Assembly (NCBI RefSeq): GCF_900099785.1
Contig: NZ_FNDS01000004.1
Span: 372,001 to 436,000, forward strand
Source: Pseudomonas panipatensis
GTDB taxonomy: Bacteria > Pseudomonadota > Gammaproteobacteria > Pseudomonadales > Pseudomonadaceae
Direction of reading: 5' to 3'
DNA length: 64,000 nucleotides
Positions 9,113 through 20,243 of this stretch are shown one piece after another. The notes under the pieces were generated by a model. The model saw only the letters and a program-made list of their open reading frames with translations, made no database searches and was not told where the DNA came from. The translations under genes were made by a program, and so were the position numbers. Position 1 is the stretch's first letter, and every line of letters starts with the position of its first letter.

Positions 9113-9952
9113 TTACTTGAGGCTCTTCAGATCACGCTGGGCCAGCTGCGCTGCGGAACTGCCCGGATACTGAGCGACCACCTGCTGAAGAATGCCACGG
9201 GCCTTGTCGTTGTTACCCAGACGGCGCTCTACGTCGGCCAGCTTGTACAGCGAGTCAGGCACCTTGGGACTGCCCGGGTAGCCCTGGCTGACCTTGGCGA
9301 ATGCCTGGCCGGCACCCTGCAGGTCTCCCTTGGCGAGGTTCACCTCACCCAGCCAGTACTGGGCATTGCCTGCATACTGACTGTTCGGGTATTTGCGCAG
9401 AAACGCCCCGAAGGCCTGGCTGGCCTTGTCGAAGTCCTTGGCCTTGATCAGGTCGAACGCAGCGTCGTAGTAGAGCTTTTCTTTGGCGGGATCGCCCGGC
9501 TCACTGCTGGCAGGCTGAGCCTGCTGCTGTTGCTGGGCAGCGGCCGCACCAGCCGCTGCACCGCCCGCGGCAGCAGCGCTACCGTCGGCGGATGGATTCT
9601 GAGGAGCAGCGCCTGCGGCGCCACTGGAGATACGCCGGTCGAGGTCTTGATAACGCTCAAGGCTCTCCTGCTTCAACTGCTGGATCTGGTTCTGCTGTTC
9701 TTCCAGCGTGCCGCGCAGGCGGGACAACTCATCCTGCATCTGCTGCAACTGCATGAACAGCTGGGCTTGCCCGGAGACGGGAGCGGCAGTCGCCGCCCCG
9801 CCTCCGGCATAAGCACCATCGGCGCCTGCGGTGCCGTACCCCGAGGGCGGCGCGCTGGCGTAGCCGCCATCGTTACCATCCACTACTGGAACCGCGGCGG
9901 CCGCCACCAGGGGCAGGCCGCAGACCATCAAGGTGAGGAATCGCAAGCGCAT
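9113..9952 (-). CDS. cpoB: Cell division coordinator CpoB (YbgF)
   Basis: Periplasmic protein that couples Tol-Pal constriction to peptidoglycan synthesis. It has 279 residues with a signal peptide (about 1-20, ending VAAAAVPVV). A trimerising coiled coil is visible at about 60-110 (QLFMQLQQMQDELSRLRG...). An Ala/Gln/Gly-rich linker follows at about 115-150, then C-terminal TPR repeats from about residue 155 (KLYYDAAFDLIKAKDFDKA...). It is the last gene of the operon, six bases after oprL. Confidence 0.95.
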   Translation of the reverse strand: MRLRFLTLMVCGLPLVAAAAVPVVDGNDGGYASAPPSGYGTAGADGAYAGGGAATAAPVSGQAQLFMQLQQMQDELSRLRGTLEEQQNQIQQLKQESLERYQDLDRRISSGAAGAAPQNPSADGSAAAAGGAAAGAAAAQQQQQAQPASSEPGDPAKEKLYYDAAFDLIKAKDFDKASQAFGAFLRKYPNSQYAGNAQYWLGEVNLAKGDLQGAGQAFAKVSQGYPGSPKVPDSLYKLADVERRLGNNDKARGILQQVVAQYPGSSAAQLAQRDLKSLK

Positions 9953-9958
9953 AGGGTC

Positions 9959-10465
9959 TTACTTCTTCAGCTCAACGCGACGGTTCTGAGCCCAGGACTG
10001 CTCGTCATGGCCAGTGGCAACCGGACGCTCTTTACCGTAGGAAACCAGCTCCAGCTGAGCCGGGGAAACGCCCTGCAGAACCAGGTAGCGTTGAACGGCC
10101 TTGGCACGACGCTCACCCAGAGCCATGTTGTACTCGCGGGTGCCGCGTTCGTCGGTGTGGCCTTCCAGGACAACGTGCTGGCCGCTACCTTTCAGGTCTT
10201 TGGCGTGTACGTCCAGAGCGCGCATGGCTTCCGGCTTCAGGTCGGAGCTGTCGTACTCGAAGTAGAAGGTGGTGATTGCACGCAGAGCGGCTTCGTCGCT
10301 CAGGCTGCCGTCAACGGCACCGCTGTTTGCGCCATAGCCAGCGTTCGGGTCGACACCACCGTTGGCGCCTTGACCAGAAGCGTTGCCGCCCTTGGAGGAG
10401 CAGCCCACAGCCACCGCCATGGCCAGAGCCAGCGCAGCAAATTTGCCGAATTTCAGCATTTCCAT
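9959..10465 (-). CDS. oprL: Peptidoglycan-associated lipoprotein OprL (Pal)
   Basis: Outer-membrane lipoprotein that binds peptidoglycan through an OmpA-like domain and TolB/TolA through the Tol system. It has 168 residues, the same as I recall for PAO1 OprL. The lipoprotein signal [20 protein letters not shown] is followed by Gly-Cys22. The OmpA-like domain includes [13 protein letters not shown] and GERRAKAV. A second ATG lies one codon upstream, but GGAG is better spaced (7 bases) for this one. Confidence 0.97.
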   Translation of the reverse strand: MEMLKFGKFAALALAMAVAVGCSSKGGNASGQGANGGVDPNAGYGANSGAVDGSLSDEAALRAITTFYFEYDSSDLKPEAMRALDVHAKDLKGSGQHVVLEGHTDERGTREYNMALGERRAKAVQRYLVLQGVSPAQLELVSYGKERPVATGHDEQSWAQNRRVELKK

Positions 10466-10517
10466 CATGTAACTCCTAATGAACCCCAGTGTATAAATTT
10501 TAAACAGTTGGCAACCG

Positions 10518-11819
10518 TCAGTTCAGGTAAGGGGACCAGGAAGGCTCGCGCACGTCGCCCTGGGCGGTGGGTAGCGGCAACCGAACACGTCCGTTGATGG
10601 AGACGAGCATCAACACGCCCCGGTCCTGCTGGCGGGTGGCGTAGATTAGCATGGTGCCATTGGGCGCGACAGTGGGCGAGTCGTCCAGCGTGGTGTTGGA
10701 GAGCACGCGCAGACTGCCGCGCTGAAGGTCCTGGGCAGCGATCTGGAAGTTGGTGAAGCCGTCCTGACGATGCACCATCACCAGGGTCTTCTCGTCCGCC
10801 GACAGTTTCGGGTTGGCGTTGTAGTTACCCACGAAGGTCACTCGATCGGTCGCACCGCTGTTGACGTTCATCTTGTAGATCTGCGGCTTGCCGCCACGGT
10901 CCGAAGTGAAGTACAGGGTCGAACCATCCTTACCCCAGAAGGGTTCGGTGTCGATCGCCGCATTGTTGGTCAGTCGACGCAGCTGGCGCGACCCCAGGTC
11001 CATCACATAGATCTCCGGGTTGCCGTCGCGCGACAGCACCATCGCCAGGCGATTGCCATCAGGAGAGAAGGCAGGGGCGCCGTTGAGGCCTTCGAAGTTC
11101 GTCAGCTGCTCGCGACGACCAGTGTCGACGTACTGCATGAAGATACGCGGACGCTTCTGCTCGAAGGACACATAGGCGATGCGACGGCCATCCGGGGAGA
11201 AGCGCGGCGACAGGATGGGCTCGCGCGACTGCAGCAGGGTCACCGGGCGCGCACCGTCATAGTCGGAGCGCTGCAGGGTGTAACGGGTGTTGTCGGCCGA
11301 GAAACGCTCCGCGGTGACGTACAGCAGGCGAGTGGCGAAGGCGCCCTTGATGCCGGTGAGTTTCTCGAAGGCCTGGTCGGCGATGTAGTGCGACATGTCA
11401 CGCAGTTGGTCGGTGCTACCGCCGACGCTACCGGTGAGGATCTGCTGCTGGGTGGCGACGTTGAACAGGCCGTACTGCACCTGCAAGCGACCGCCGGCCG
11501 GCACGATATTACCGATCAGCACGTACTGCGCGCCAAGGGCCTGCCAGTCGCGGTAGATCACCTCGCCGGGCTGGGCCGGCAGGCTGATCATGTTCTGCCG
11601 CGGAATCGGCTCGAAGTAGCCGGAATTGCGCAGGTCATTGCCAACGATGGTGGAAATGTCCTCGGGAAGGACACTGCCGCCCTGCCAACCGAAGGGTACG
11701 ACAGCGATCGGTACGGCACGATCGGAGCCGCTGGTCACCAGAATGTTCTTCTCATCTGCCAGCGCGACTCCCGCTACACAGAGCAGGGCCACCAGCAATC
11801 CTCTGAAAATCTTGATCAC
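10518..11819 (-). CDS. tolB: Tol-Pal system beta-propeller protein TolB
   Basis: Periplasmic protein linking Pal to TolA. It has 433 residues with a signal peptide ending ...[10 protein letters not shown], an N-terminal domain (about 25-165) and a six-bladed propeller with repeated SPDGxx[12 protein letters not shown] motifs. The start codon is GTG and shares four bases (GTGA) with the tolA stop, so translation is probably coupled. Confidence 0.96.
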   Translation of the reverse strand: MIKIFRGLLVALLCVAGVALADEKNILVTSGSDRAVPIAVVPFGWQGGSVLPEDISTIVGNDLRNSGYFEPIPRQNMISLPAQPGEVIYRDWQALGAQYVLIGNIVPAGGRLQVQYGLFNVATQQQILTGSVGGSTDQLRDMSHYIADQAFEKLTGIKGAFATRLLYVTAERFSADNTRYTLQRSDYDGARPVTLLQSREPILSPRFSPDGRRIAYVSFEQKRPRIFMQYVDTGRREQLTNFEGLNGAPAFSPDGNRLAMVLSRDGNPEIYVMDLGSRQLRRLTNNAAIDTEPFWGKDGSTLYFTSDRGGKPQIYKMNVNSGATDRVTFVGNYNANPKLSADEKTLVMVHRQDGFTNFQIAAQDLQRGSLRVLSNTTLDDSPTVAPNGTMLIYATRQQDRGVLMLVSINGRVRLPLPTAQGDVREPSWSPYLN

Positions 11820-12880
11820 GGCGCGAGGTCCTCAGGCGTGAAGGTCATCTTGAACGAACGGTAGGGATTGAAGTCCTTCGGACTCAGACCCTGCATTTCA
11901 GTAATTCGACCGACGTTCTTCACCGCACTGACGGCGGAGTTATCGAACGGTTTGTCACCGCTGGAGTGTACGACGGTCGCATTGGTGATGGTGCCATCGG
12001 GCAGCATGCTGATCTGCACGGTAACACTCATCCCTTTACGGGCCGATGGCGGACGCGACCACCCCTCGGAAACCCGCGAGCGAATCAGGTCATCGAAGTT
12101 TCCAGCCACCTCGTTGCCCTGTTCATCGGCCAGCGCCTGCTGCCGTTGCGTGTCATCCGACAACAACTCGGCAAGGGCCTGGGCCTTCTTGTCCTCTTGA
12201 GCCTTTTTCGCCGCAGCCTGGGCAGCAGCCTTCTTCTTGGCGGCTTCCGCAGCGGCTTTTTTCTTGGCCTCTTCGGCGGCAGCCAGCTTCTTGGCTTCTT
12301 CCTCCGCCTTTTTCTTGGCTTCCTCGGCGGCCTTCTTCTTGGCCTCCTCGGCAGCCTGCTTCTTGGCTTCCTCAGCGGCCTCTTTCTTGGCCTCTTCCTC
12401 AGCCTTCTTCTTGGCGATATCCGCCTGCTTCTTCTCTTCCGCGGCCTTGGCTTCGGCAGCTTTCTTGGCGGACTCTTCCGCCTTCTTCGCCACCTCTTCG
12501 GCCTTCTTCGCCTCGGCAGCCTTGGCTGCTTCGGCCGCTTTTTCCGCTTCAGCCGCCTTTCGAGCGTCGTCGGCTTTCTTTTGTTCCGCCTTGGCGGCTA
12601 CAGCTTCTTGCTCGACCTTCTTTTGCTCCAGCTGTTCCTGCTCGTATTGCTTGGCTGAGGTCTTCTTCGCCTCCCCGGCAATCTTCTGGTTAGTCTGCTG
12701 GGTTGCCTGGCTCTTGGATTTCAGCTGGTACAACGTAGCCTGCACGATCGGTTTCGCAGGCGGCAGCTCGGGCGTCATAGCCCAGCTGACGAAGAGCATG
12801 GCGAAAATCAGGACGTGCAGCGCTACGGCCAGGACTACCGGCCAGAAGTAGCTTTCCGACGGAGAGCGTTCGAGTTGCAT
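11816..12880 (-). CDS. tolA: TolA, trans-periplasmic Tol protein
   Basis: Inner-membrane-anchored rod that spans the periplasm to reach Pal/TolB and is energised by TolQR. It has 354 residues: one N-terminal membrane helix (about 13-35), a long Ala/Lys/Glu helix of AEEAKKKA-type repeats (about 60-235), and a C-terminal domain (about 250-354) with [10 protein letters not shown]. The repeat-rich middle causes long false frames on the other strand. The ATG overlaps the tolR stop (TGATG). Confidence 0.96.
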   Translation of the reverse strand: MQLERSPSESYFWPVVLAVALHVLIFAMLFVSWAMTPELPPAKPIVQATLYQLKSKSQATQQTNQKIAGEAKKTSAKQYEQEQLEQKKVEQEAVAAKAEQKKADDARKAAEAEKAAEAAKAAEAKKAEEVAKKAEESAKKAAEAKAAEEKKQADIAKKKAEEEAKKEAAEEAKKQAAEEAKKKAAEEAKKKAEEEAKKLAAAEEAKKKAAAEAAKKKAAAQAAAKKAQEDKKAQALAELLSDDTQRQQALADEQGNEVAGNFDDLIRSRVSEGWSRPPSARKGMSVTVQISMLPDGTITNATVVHSSGDKPFDNSAVSAVKNVGRITEMQGLSPKDFNPYRSFKMTFTPEDLAP

Positions 12881-13344
12881 CAAGATCCGGGCGCCTCGGT
12901 AATCAGCCCGACATTACCTACGCCAGCCTTCTGCAGGCCGCCCATGACGGCCATGACGGCACCGTAGTCGACAGCCTTGTCACCACGGACGAAGACCTGC
13001 ACTTTCTTACCCTGGCTGCTGTTCTCGCGCATGATGGCGCTGGCAGCGCTCACCAGTTGATCGAGGGATACCGCGGTCTGAGTCTTCTTGCCCTGGTCCG
13101 GGTCGACTTCCGAGCCCATGTTCCAGTAGTAAGTCTTGTCAGCCTTGATCGAGATGGTCAGCACCCGCGAATCGTTGTCCTGCGGGAGCGCTTCGCTGGA
13201 TACCTTGGGCAGGTCGACTTTGACCCCCTGGTTCAGCATTGGCGCGGTCACCATGAAAATCACCAGCAGTACCAGCATCACGTCGATGTATGGCACCACG
13301 TTCATTTCAGCGACCGGCTTGCGTTTGTGACGGACCCTTGCCAT
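12880..13344 (-). CDS. tolR: TolR inner-membrane protein
   Basis: ExbD-like partner of TolQ that helps harvest proton motive force. It has 154 residues with a basic N-terminus (MARVRHKRKPVAEMNVVPY) and one membrane helix at about 19-38 carrying the essential aspartate in YIDVMLVLLVIFMV. A periplasmic ExbD fold follows. It has a one-base overlap with tolA and lies 23 bases after tolQ. Confidence 0.96.
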   Translation of the reverse strand: MARVRHKRKPVAEMNVVPYIDVMLVLLVIFMVTAPMLNQGVKVDLPKVSSEALPQDNDSRVLTISIKADKTYYWNMGSEVDPDQGKKTQTAVSLDQLVSAASAIMRENSSQGKKVQVFVRGDKAVDYGAVMAVMGGLQKAGVGNVGLITEAPGS

Positions 13345-13367
13345 ATCGGCTTACCTCTTACGTCGTC

Positions 13368-14063
13368 TCAATCGTCGCTGGTGTGCACTTTGCGGTGCAG
13401 GATGGCCTGGAACTCGTCAGCGAAGGTGTAGTAGCGGCCGATCAGCAATTCCGCCCGCGCGGCGAAACGGTTGTAGGCGATAACCGCCGGAATCGCGGCG
13501 AACAGACCGATGGCGGTGGCGACCAGGGCCTCGGCGATACCCGGGGCGACGGTGGCCAGGGTGGCCTGCTGTACAGCGGCCAGGCCGCGGAAGGAGTTCA
13601 TGATCCCCCAGACGGTGCCGAACAGGCCGACGTAGGGGCTGGTGGAACCCACGGTAGCGAGGAACGGCAGGCTGGTTTCCAGCTTCTCTTCCTCACGCGA
13701 GATGGCCACGCGCATGGCACGCGCCACACCTTCCATCACGGCGTCCGGATCGACACCGGACTGCTGGCGCAGGCGGGAGAACTCCTTGAAGCCGGCGCGG
13801 AAGATCTGCTCGACGCCGGAATCCGGGTCGGGGTTGCTGCCGGCCTGGCGATAGAGCTTGGACAGGTCGATGCCCGACCAGAAGCGCTCCTCGAAGCCAT
13901 CCAGGGCCTTCTTCGCCGAGCGCATCATATTGCTGCGCTGGAAAATCATGATCCAAGAAGTGACCGAGGCGGCCACGAGGATCAGCATGACCAGTTGCAC
14001 CACCAGACTGGCGTTGCTGATCAGGCTCCACATGGAGGTATGGTCAACGACGTTCGGTTCCAC
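13368..14063 (-). CDS. tolQ: TolQ inner-membrane protein
   Basis: ExbB/MotA-like proton channel subunit of the Tol system. It has 231 residues and three membrane helices (about 15-38, 135-160, 168-195), including the conserved GLFGTVWGIM segment. It starts at GTG, one base after the ybgC stop, with its AGGAG site inside the end of ybgC; the longer frame to 14111 is not needed. Length and start match what I recall for PAO1 TolQ. Confidence 0.95.
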   Translation of the reverse strand: MEPNVVDHTSMWSLISNASLVVQLVMLILVAASVTSWIMIFQRSNMMRSAKKALDGFEERFWSGIDLSKLYRQAGSNPDPDSGVEQIFRAGFKEFSRLRQQSGVDPDAVMEGVARAMRVAISREEEKLETSLPFLATVGSTSPYVGLFGTVWGIMNSFRGLAAVQQATLATVAPGIAEALVATAIGLFAAIPAVIAYNRFAARAELLIGRYYTFADEFQAILHRKVHTSDD

Positions 14064-14064
14064 A

Positions 14065-14514
<450 letters not shown>

Positions 14515-14563
14515 CTAGAACCAAGTCGGGGCTTTGCCAATCGGCAATCGCCCACAAATGCAA

Positions 14564-15622
14564 TTAATTACCATCTTCATGCGAGAAAAGATCCGCAACC
14601 GGCCCCTCGCCCATCCGCTTCGGCAACTTCAGGCCGAAATGCAGATACGCGTGACGGGTGACGACCCGTCCACGCGGCGTGCGCATGATATAGCCTTGCT
14701 GGATCAAATAGGGCTCCAGCACATCCTCAATCGTATGTTTTTCTTCACCGATGGCTGCGGCGATGTTGTCCAGCCCCACCGGTCCCCCGTCGAACTTGTC
14801 GATCATGGTCAGCAGCAGGCGCCTGTCCTGATGGTCGAAGCCCCGTTCATCCACGTCCAGCAGGTTCAACGCCTTGTCGGCGACATCGCTGCTGATGGCG
14901 CCGGTACCGCGCACTTCGGCGAAATCCCGCACACGGCGCAACAGGCGATTGGCAATACGCGGAGTGCCGCGGGCGCGCCGGGCGATTTCGAACGCCCCGG
15001 CCGGGTCCATGCTCAGACCAAGAATGCTGGCTGAGCGGCCGACGATGGTGGCGAGGTCGTCGACGCTGTAGAACTCCAGGCGCTGGACGATACCGAAACG
15101 ATCGCGCAGCGGGTTGGTCAGCATGCCGGCACGCGTGGTGGCGCCAACCAGGGTGAATGGCGGCAGATCGAGCTTGATCGAGCGCGCGGCCGGTCCTTCA
15201 CCAATCATGATGTCCAGCTGGAAATCTTCCATCGCCGGATAAAGCACTTCCTCGACGATCGGTGAAAGCCGATGGATCTCGTCGACGAAGAGCACATCGC
15301 CAGGTTCGAGATTGGTCAGCAGCGCCGCCAGATCCCCCGGGCGCTCCAGCACCGGGCCGGAAGTGCTCTTGATCGACACGCCCATTTCCTGGGCAATGAT
15401 GTTCGCCAGGGTGGTCTTGCCCAGCCCTGGAGGACCGAAGATCAGGGTATGGTCGAGTGCTTCCTTGCGCCCCTGGGCGGCCCGAATGAACAGCTCCATC
15501 TGTTCGCGCACGACGGGCTGGCCAATGTAGTCGGAAAGACTCAGCGGGCGGATGGCACGATCCAACTGCTCATCGCGCTCGCGGCTGCCGGCGGCGGAAA
15601 TCAGACGATCGGTCTCGATCAT
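14564..15622 (-). CDS. ruvB: Holliday junction branch migration helicase RuvB
   Basis: Hexameric AAA+ motor that drives branch migration with RuvA. It has 352 residues with Walker [11 protein letters not shown], Walker [10 protein letters not shown], sensor 1 GATTRAG, the Arg-finger region and a C-terminal winged helix. It is the last gene of ruvCAB, 10 bases after ruvA. Confidence 0.98.
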   Translation of the reverse strand: MIETDRLISAAGSRERDEQLDRAIRPLSLSDYIGQPVVREQMELFIRAAQGRKEALDHTLIFGPPGLGKTTLANIIAQEMGVSIKSTSGPVLERPGDLAALLTNLEPGDVLFVDEIHRLSPIVEEVLYPAMEDFQLDIMIGEGPAARSIKLDLPPFTLVGATTRAGMLTNPLRDRFGIVQRLEFYSVDDLATIVGRSASILGLSMDPAGAFEIARRARGTPRIANRLLRRVRDFAEVRGTGAISSDVADKALNLLDVDERGFDHQDRRLLLTMIDKFDGGPVGLDNIAAAIGEEKHTIEDVLEPYLIQQGYIMRTPRGRVVTRHAYLHFGLKLPKRMGEGPVADLFSHEDGN

Positions 15623-15632
15623 GCGCGGCTAC

Positions 15633-16238
15633 CTAGACCATGCCTTTGAGCGAACGACGGATGAGTTCTTCGCTGGACAAACCTTGTTCCTCCACGGCGG
15701 CCACGGCGCGGCTCGCTTCTTGCGGCTTGAAGCCTAGCGCAATCAACGCGCTGACGGCATCCGCTTCGGCGCTTGAGACTGCCGCGACGAGTTTCGGTTC
15801 AGCCACCAGCGGTGCGATCGACGGTATATTTTCCCAAGCCTTGAAGCGGTCCTTGAGTTCGACCAGCAAGCGCTCGGCGGTCTTCTTGCCGACACCGGGG
15901 ATCTTCACCAGCGTGGAGGTGTCCTGGGCCTGCACGCAACGCACCAGTTCATCGACCTCCAATCCGGACATCAGCGCCAGAGCCAGCTTCGGACCGACCC
16001 CATTGAGGCGGATCAGTTCGCGGAACAGCTCGCGCTCGCGCTTTTCGGCAAAGCCGTACAGCAAGTGCGCATCCTCGCGCACCACCAGGTGCGTATGCAG
16101 CATCACCGGCTCGCCAAGGGCGGGCAGGCGGTAGAGCGTGGTCATCGGGACCTCCAGCTCATAGCCGACGCCGTTGACGTCGAGAATCAGGTGCGGCGGC
16201 TGTTTTTCCGCCAGGGTGCCACGCAGAAGTCCGATCAC
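15633..16238 (-). CDS. ruvA: Holliday junction DNA-binding protein RuvA
   Basis: Tetrameric junction-binding subunit. It has 201 residues: an OB fold (1-64), a helix-hairpin-helix domain (about 65-140, with [13 protein letters not shown] and [13 protein letters not shown]) and a flexible linker to the RuvB-contact domain (about 155-201). The start codon is GTG. It lies between ruvC and ruvB in the same operon. Confidence 0.97.
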   Translation of the reverse strand: MIGLLRGTLAEKQPPHLILDVNGVGYELEVPMTTLYRLPALGEPVMLHTHLVVREDAHLLYGFAEKRERELFRELIRLNGVGPKLALALMSGLEVDELVRCVQAQDTSTLVKIPGVGKKTAERLLVELKDRFKAWENIPSIAPLVAEPKLVAAVSSAEADAVSALIALGFKPQEASRAVAAVEEQGLSSEELIRRSLKGMV

Positions 16239-16264
16239 GGGTAAGCGTCCTTAAGAAAGTAGGG

Positions 16265-16789
16265 TCACAGGCGCAAGCGCCCGCCACGGCGCCGCGCCGT
16301 CGCCAGGCCGTGCGGCACCAGGCTCTGGCGGGTATGGGCATGGCACAGGGCGATGGCCAGGGCGTCGGAGGCATCGATCTGCGGCTTCTGGGTCAGTTTC
16401 AGCAAGTGCATGACCATCATCTGCACCTGCTGCTTGTCTGCGCCGCCGGTGCCGGCGATGGCCTGTTTGACTTGGCTGGCGGTGTATTCGGCGATTTCCA
16501 GCCCCTCTTCCGCCGCCGCCACTATGGCCGCGCCACGGGCCTGACCGAGCTTCAGCGCCGAATCGGCGTTGCGCGCCATGAACACCTGCTCGATGCCCAT
16601 CATGGTCGGCCGATAGGTCTGAATCACCTCGCGCACACCGCGAAAGACGATCTGCAGGCGCTCGTGCAAAGGACCGGCGCCGGTACGGATGCAACCGGAA
16701 GCGACGTACTCGCAGCCACGGCCGGTATCGCGCACCACGCCGAAGCCGGTGATTCGCGAGCCGGGGTCGATACCCAGAATCAATGTCAT
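16265..16789 (-). CDS. ruvC: Crossover junction endodeoxyribonuclease RuvC
   Basis: Dimeric resolvase that nicks Holliday junctions. It has 174 residues. The acidic catalytic residues are visible in [24 protein letters not shown] and [14 protein letters not shown]. It is the first gene of ruvCAB, and a terminator-like hairpin ends only 12 bases before its ATG. Confidence 0.97.
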   Translation of the reverse strand: MTLILGIDPGSRITGFGVVRDTGRGCEYVASGCIRTGAGPLHERLQIVFRGVREVIQTYRPTMMGIEQVFMARNADSALKLGQARGAAIVAAAEEGLEIAEYTASQVKQAIAGTGGADKQQVQMMVMHLLKLTQKPQIDASDALAIALCHAHTRQSLVPHGLATARRRGGRLRL

Positions 16790-16801
16790 GAGCCGGACAC
16801 T

Positions 16802-16848
16802 AAAAACCGGAAGCCGGAGCAGCCAGGTATGGCGCCTCCAACTTCCGG
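16802..16848 (-). terminator. Terminator or attenuator between yebC and ruvC
   Basis: On the minus strand, outer stem CCGGAAG/CTTCCGG and inner GGAG/CTCC are followed by TTTTT. It ends about 12 bases before the ruvC ATG, leaving no room for a separate ruvC promoter downstream. Confidence 0.65.
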
Positions 16849-16873
16849 CTCGTTGCCCCTGATTGCGATTGGA

Positions 16874-17620
16874 TCAGCCAAGCTGAGCCATCACCTCGTC
16901 AGGGATATCCGCATTGGAATAGACGTTCTGCACGTCATCCAGGTCCTCGAGCATATCGATCAGCTTGAGCACTTTCTGCGCGGTTTCCAGGTCCAGGGTA
17001 GCGGTGGTCGAGGGGATCATCGAGATCTCCGCTTCCTCACCCTTGAAGCCGGCGGCATTCAAGGCTTCGTTGACCGCGATGAAGTCGGTGAAACTGGTGA
17101 AGACGTCGATGGAACCGTCATCGTTGGTCACCACGTCATCGGCGCCAGCTTCCAGAGCGGCTTCCATCAGGGCGTCTTCGTTGACGCCGGGAGCGAAGCT
17201 GATCTGTCCCTTGCGATCGAACATGTAGGCCACCGACCCATCGGTGCCAAGGTTGCCACCGCACTTGCTGAAGGCATGACGCACCTCCGCCGCGGTCCGG
17301 TTGCGGTTGTCGGTCATCGCTTCGACGATGATGGCCACGCCGCTCGGCGCGTAACCTTCATAAGTCAGCTCTTCCATGTTGTCCGCGTCGTTGGAGCCCA
17401 CACCGCGAGCGATGGCGCGGTCGATGGTGTCGCGGGTCATGTTGGCGGTCAGCGCCTTGTCCACAGCCAGGCGCAGACGCGGATTGTCAGCCGGACTGCC
17501 GCCACCCTGCTTGGCCGCGACCGTCAGCTCGCGGATCAGCTTGGTGAAGATCTTGCCTTTCTTGGCATCCTGGCGCTCTTTGCGGTGCTTGATGTTGGCC
17601 CATTTGGAATGACCAGCCAT
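16874..17620 (-). CDS. yebC: YebC/PmpR-family regulator or translation factor
   Basis: A 248-residue YebC-family protein starting [14 protein letters not shown], the family signature. In PAO1 the orthologue PmpR was reported to repress pqsR-linked quinolone signalling; newer work on the family supports a ribosome role in relieving proline-rich stalls. Here the PQS genes are absent from their usual site nearby, so a general role seems more likely. It is downstream of aspS and upstream of ruvC. Confidence 0.95.
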   Translation of the reverse strand: MAGHSKWANIKHRKERQDAKKGKIFTKLIRELTVAAKQGGGSPADNPRLRLAVDKALTANMTRDTIDRAIARGVGSNDADNMEELTYEGYAPSGVAIIVEAMTDNRNRTAAEVRHAFSKCGGNLGTDGSVAYMFDRKGQISFAPGVNEDALMEAALEAGADDVVTNDDGSIDVFTSFTDFIAVNEALNAAGFKGEEAEISMIPSTTATLDLETAQKVLKLIDMLEDLDDVQNVYSNADIPDEVMAQLG

Positions 17621-17687
17621 AACTCACTCCGTATCTCGTGTTGCAGCGAGCGGCGCCGCTCGGGGCGCCGCTGCGGGTTGAATCGGT

Positions 17688-19463
17688 TTACTCGGCCTTC
17701 TGCTGCTCGCGCAGGCGGATGTGCAGCTCGCGCAGCGCCTTGCCATCCACGGTGCCCGGAGCCTGGGTCATGACATCGCCGGCGCTCTGGGTTTTCGGGA
17801 AGGCGATCACTTCGCGGATCGACGCGGCACCGGTCATCAGCATCACCAGGCGATCCAGGCCGAAGGCCAGGCCACCATGCGGCGGCGCACCGAACTTCAG
17901 GGCATCGAGGAGGAAACCGAACTTCTCTTCCTGCTCGGCCTCGTCGATGCCCAGCACGCGGAATACCGCCTGCTGCATCGCCTTGTCGTGGATACGGATG
18001 GAACCGCCGCCCAGCTCGGTACCGTTGAGCACCATGTCGTAGGCGCGGGACAACGCGGCAGCCGGGTTGGCTTCGAGTTCTTGCGGAGTGCACTTCGGCG
18101 AAGTGAACGGGTGGTGCAGCGAGGTCAGGCTGCCGTCGTCGTTCTCTTCGAACATCGGGAAGTCGACGACCCACATCGGTGCCCACTCTTTGGTGAGCAG
18201 CTTGAGATCGTGGCCGACCTTGATGCGCAGAGCACCCAGGGCATCGCACACGATCTTCGCCTTGTCGGCGCCGAAGAACACGATGTCGCCATCCACCGCA
18301 CCGACGCGATCGAGGATCACGTTCAGGTTGGCCTCGGGGATGAACTTGACGATGGGCGACTGCAGGCCTTCGACGCCCTTGGCGCGCTCGTTGACCTTGA
18401 TGTAAGCCAGGCCCTTGGCGCCGTAGATGCCGACGAACTTGGTGTAATCGTCGATCTGGCTACGCGGCATGGAAGCGGCGCCCGGTACGCGCAGGGCGGC
18501 GACGCGCCCCTTGGCATCGTTGGCCGGGCCGCTGAAGACCTTGAACTCGACCTCTTTCAGTTGGTCGGCGACGTCGACCAGCTCCAGCGGAATGCGCAGG
18601 TCCGGCTTGTCCGAACCGTAGCGACGCATGGCTTCTTCGAAGGTCATGTGGGGGAATTCGTCGAACTCCAGATCCAGCACTTCCTTGAACAGCTGGCGGA
18701 TCATCTTCTCGGTGATGCCCATGATGTCGCTTTCATCGAGGAAGCTGGTCTCGATGTCGATCTGGGTGAATTCCGGCTGGCGATCGGCGCGCAGGTCTTC
18801 GTCGCGGAAGCACTTGGCGATCTGGTAGTAGCGGTCGAAGCCGGCAACCATCAGCAGTTGCTTGAACAGCTGGGGCGACTGCGGCAGGGCGAAGAAGTGG
18901 CCCGGATAGGTACGGCTCGGCACCAGATAGTCACGGGCGCCTTCCGGGGTCGGACGACCGAGGATCGGCGTCTCGACGTCGAGGAAGCCGTTCTCGTCCA
19001 GGTAACGGCGGATGCTGCTGGTGATGCGTGCACGCAACTTCAGCTTGGCGGCCATTTCCGGGCGACGCAGGTCGATGAAGCGATAGCGCAGGCGGGTTTC
19101 CTCGCCCACATCGGAGTATTCGTCCAGCGGGAACGGCGGCGTCTCAGCCTGGTTCAGTACTTCCAGCTCATAACCCAGGACTTCGATGGCACCGGAGGCC
19201 ATGTTCGTGTTCACCGCGCCAGCCGGGCGCAGACGCACCTTGCCGGTGACCTTCACCACGTACTCGCTGCGCACGCGGTCGGCCTTGGCGAAGGTCTCGG
19301 CGCGATCCGGGTCGAATACCACCTGAGCCAGACCTTCGCGGTCGCGCACGTCGAGGAAGATCACCCCGCCGTGGTCGCGGCGGCGGTGCACCCAACCGCA
19401 AAGCGTGACTTCCTGGCCGTCCAGGCTCTCGTTCAATTGGCCGCAATAGTGGCTGCGCATCAT
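17688..19463 (-). CDS. aspS: Aspartate--tRNA ligase AspRS (probably non-discriminating)
   Basis: Class II synthetase with 591 residues: an OB anticodon-binding domain (about 1-105), catalytic motifs with [18 protein letters not shown] (motif 2) and a GLDRLVML motif 3, and a bacterial insertion domain (about 285-420). P. aeruginosa AspRS also charges tRNA-Asn, corrected by GatCAB; near-identity suggests the same here. The conserved start [10 protein letters not shown] is used instead of the open frame to 19628. It lies 43 bases after the fmdB-type gene. Confidence 0.97.
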   Translation of the reverse strand: MMRSHYCGQLNESLDGQEVTLCGWVHRRRDHGGVIFLDVRDREGLAQVVFDPDRAETFAKADRVRSEYVVKVTGKVRLRPAGAVNTNMASGAIEVLGYELEVLNQAETPPFPLDEYSDVGEETRLRYRFIDLRRPEMAAKLKLRARITSSIRRYLDENGFLDVETPILGRPTPEGARDYLVPSRTYPGHFFALPQSPQLFKQLLMVAGFDRYYQIAKCFRDEDLRADRQPEFTQIDIETSFLDESDIMGITEKMIRQLFKEVLDLEFDEFPHMTFEEAMRRYGSDKPDLRIPLELVDVADQLKEVEFKVFSGPANDAKGRVAALRVPGAASMPRSQIDDYTKFVGIYGAKGLAYIKVNERAKGVEGLQSPIVKFIPEANLNVILDRVGAVDGDIVFFGADKAKIVCDALGALRIKVGHDLKLLTKEWAPMWVVDFPMFEENDDGSLTSLHHPFTSPKCTPQELEANPAAALSRAYDMVLNGTELGGGSIRIHDKAMQQAVFRVLGIDEAEQEEKFGFLLDALKFGAPPHGGLAFGLDRLVMLMTGAASIREVIAFPKTQSAGDVMTQAPGTVDGKALRELHIRLREQQKAE

Positions 19464-19506
19464 GGTGTGTTTCGCTTCTCGCAAGTCTTGGATTCGGTGG
19501 AACCGC

Positions 19507-19776
19507 TCATTCGCCGGCAGCACAGGTGCCAGCGCCGCACCCCGTGGCGGGGCAGGCCGGCTGCGCATCGGAAGACGCCAGGTTCTTCTTCGCGCCGGTC
19601 TTGAAATCAGTCTCGTACCAGCCACCACCGCTGAGGCGGAAACCGGGGACGGACAACATCTTCTTCAATTCGGGGGCCTTGCAGGCCGGACAATCGACCA
19701 ACGGCGCATCGCTGAATTTCTGAATGGCTTCCAGCTGATGGCTGCAGGAGCGGCACTGGTATTCGTAAATCGGCAT
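19507..19776 (-). CDS. FmdB-family zinc-ribbon protein
   Basis: An 89-residue protein with an N-terminal zinc ribbon: [11 protein letters not shown] and, about 25 residues on, CPACKAP. The C-terminus is Gly/Cys/Ala-rich ([15 protein letters not shown]), as in many FmdB-family proteins. The molecular role is not established. It is the first gene ahead of aspS and has a clear TATAAT upstream. Confidence 0.9.
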   Translation of the reverse strand: MPIYEYQCRSCSHQLEAIQKFSDAPLVDCPACKAPELKKMLSVPGFRLSGGGWYETDFKTGAKKNLASSDAQPACPATGCGAGTCAAGE

Positions 19777-19833
19777 CGGGACACCTTGACTGACGGTCAC
19801 ACCGCGGGCCCGCATCCCGCGGCAAAGGCGCGG

Positions 19834-19839
19834 ATTATA
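19834..19839 (-). promoter_or_regulatory. Perfect -10 box upstream of the fmdB-aspS transcript
   Basis: The minus strand reads CAGGCTATAATCC; the TATAAT is about 58 bases before the fmdB-type start. The -35 is weak (CTGCAA at 18 bases). Confidence 0.55.
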
Positions 19840-20098
19840 GCCTGAAAAAACCAAGGCTTGCAGCCGCCAGCCCGGGAGCGCCGATCAGACCCTCAGCCAC
19901 ATTTGCCTGTACCCGTATAAATAGAAGAAGCCCTGCGTAACGAAACCACCGACGCAGTGAAGACCCGCCCCGGCACGCCCCGCTACCGGCAAACCAGCCA
20001 GCGCAGGACAAGACCAGCCGGAGATCGCCCTCAAAAGGCTTGCCAGCCATCTATCCCGCCACTCTCCGGCACACATCCAAATGCGCTAAGCAGTTGAT

Positions 20099-20127
20099 TT
20101 GAGAAGGCTACCGGTTTGCTGTTAAAT
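20099..20127 (+). promoter_or_regulatory. Putative sigma-70 promoter of the cold-shock membrane gene
   Basis: TTGAGA, a 17-base spacer and TTAAAT. The implied 5' leader is about 110 bases, reminiscent of cold-shock mRNAs with structured leaders. Confidence 0.5.
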
Positions 20128-20243
20128 ACCCGCCGTGCGCCTCGCGCATAGGCCGCCGGTCTTCGCCAGCCCTCTTTTATCGTTCCGGGCTGCCTTGCCG
20201 AACGGCTGCTTCTTCGTTACCCGCTCAAGGTGAATCCATAACC

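Larger units (their letters stand above)
19777..20243. other. 467-base divergent spacer between the fmdB-type gene and the cold-shock membrane protein
   Basis: It holds a promoter for each side and a leader of about 110 bases before the cold-shock gene. Short open frames inside (for example 19835-20050 on the minus strand) lack ribosome sites and family features. Confidence 0.6.

Noticed and set aside
12200-12660. Short repeated units that could look like a CRISPR or satellite array
   Set aside because: They are imperfect codon repeats encoding the Lys/Ala/Glu helix of TolA, without spacers.
17721-19604. 627-residue open frame opposite aspS
   Set aside because: Antisense to aspS, whose protein sequence is conserved throughout. 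No family features.
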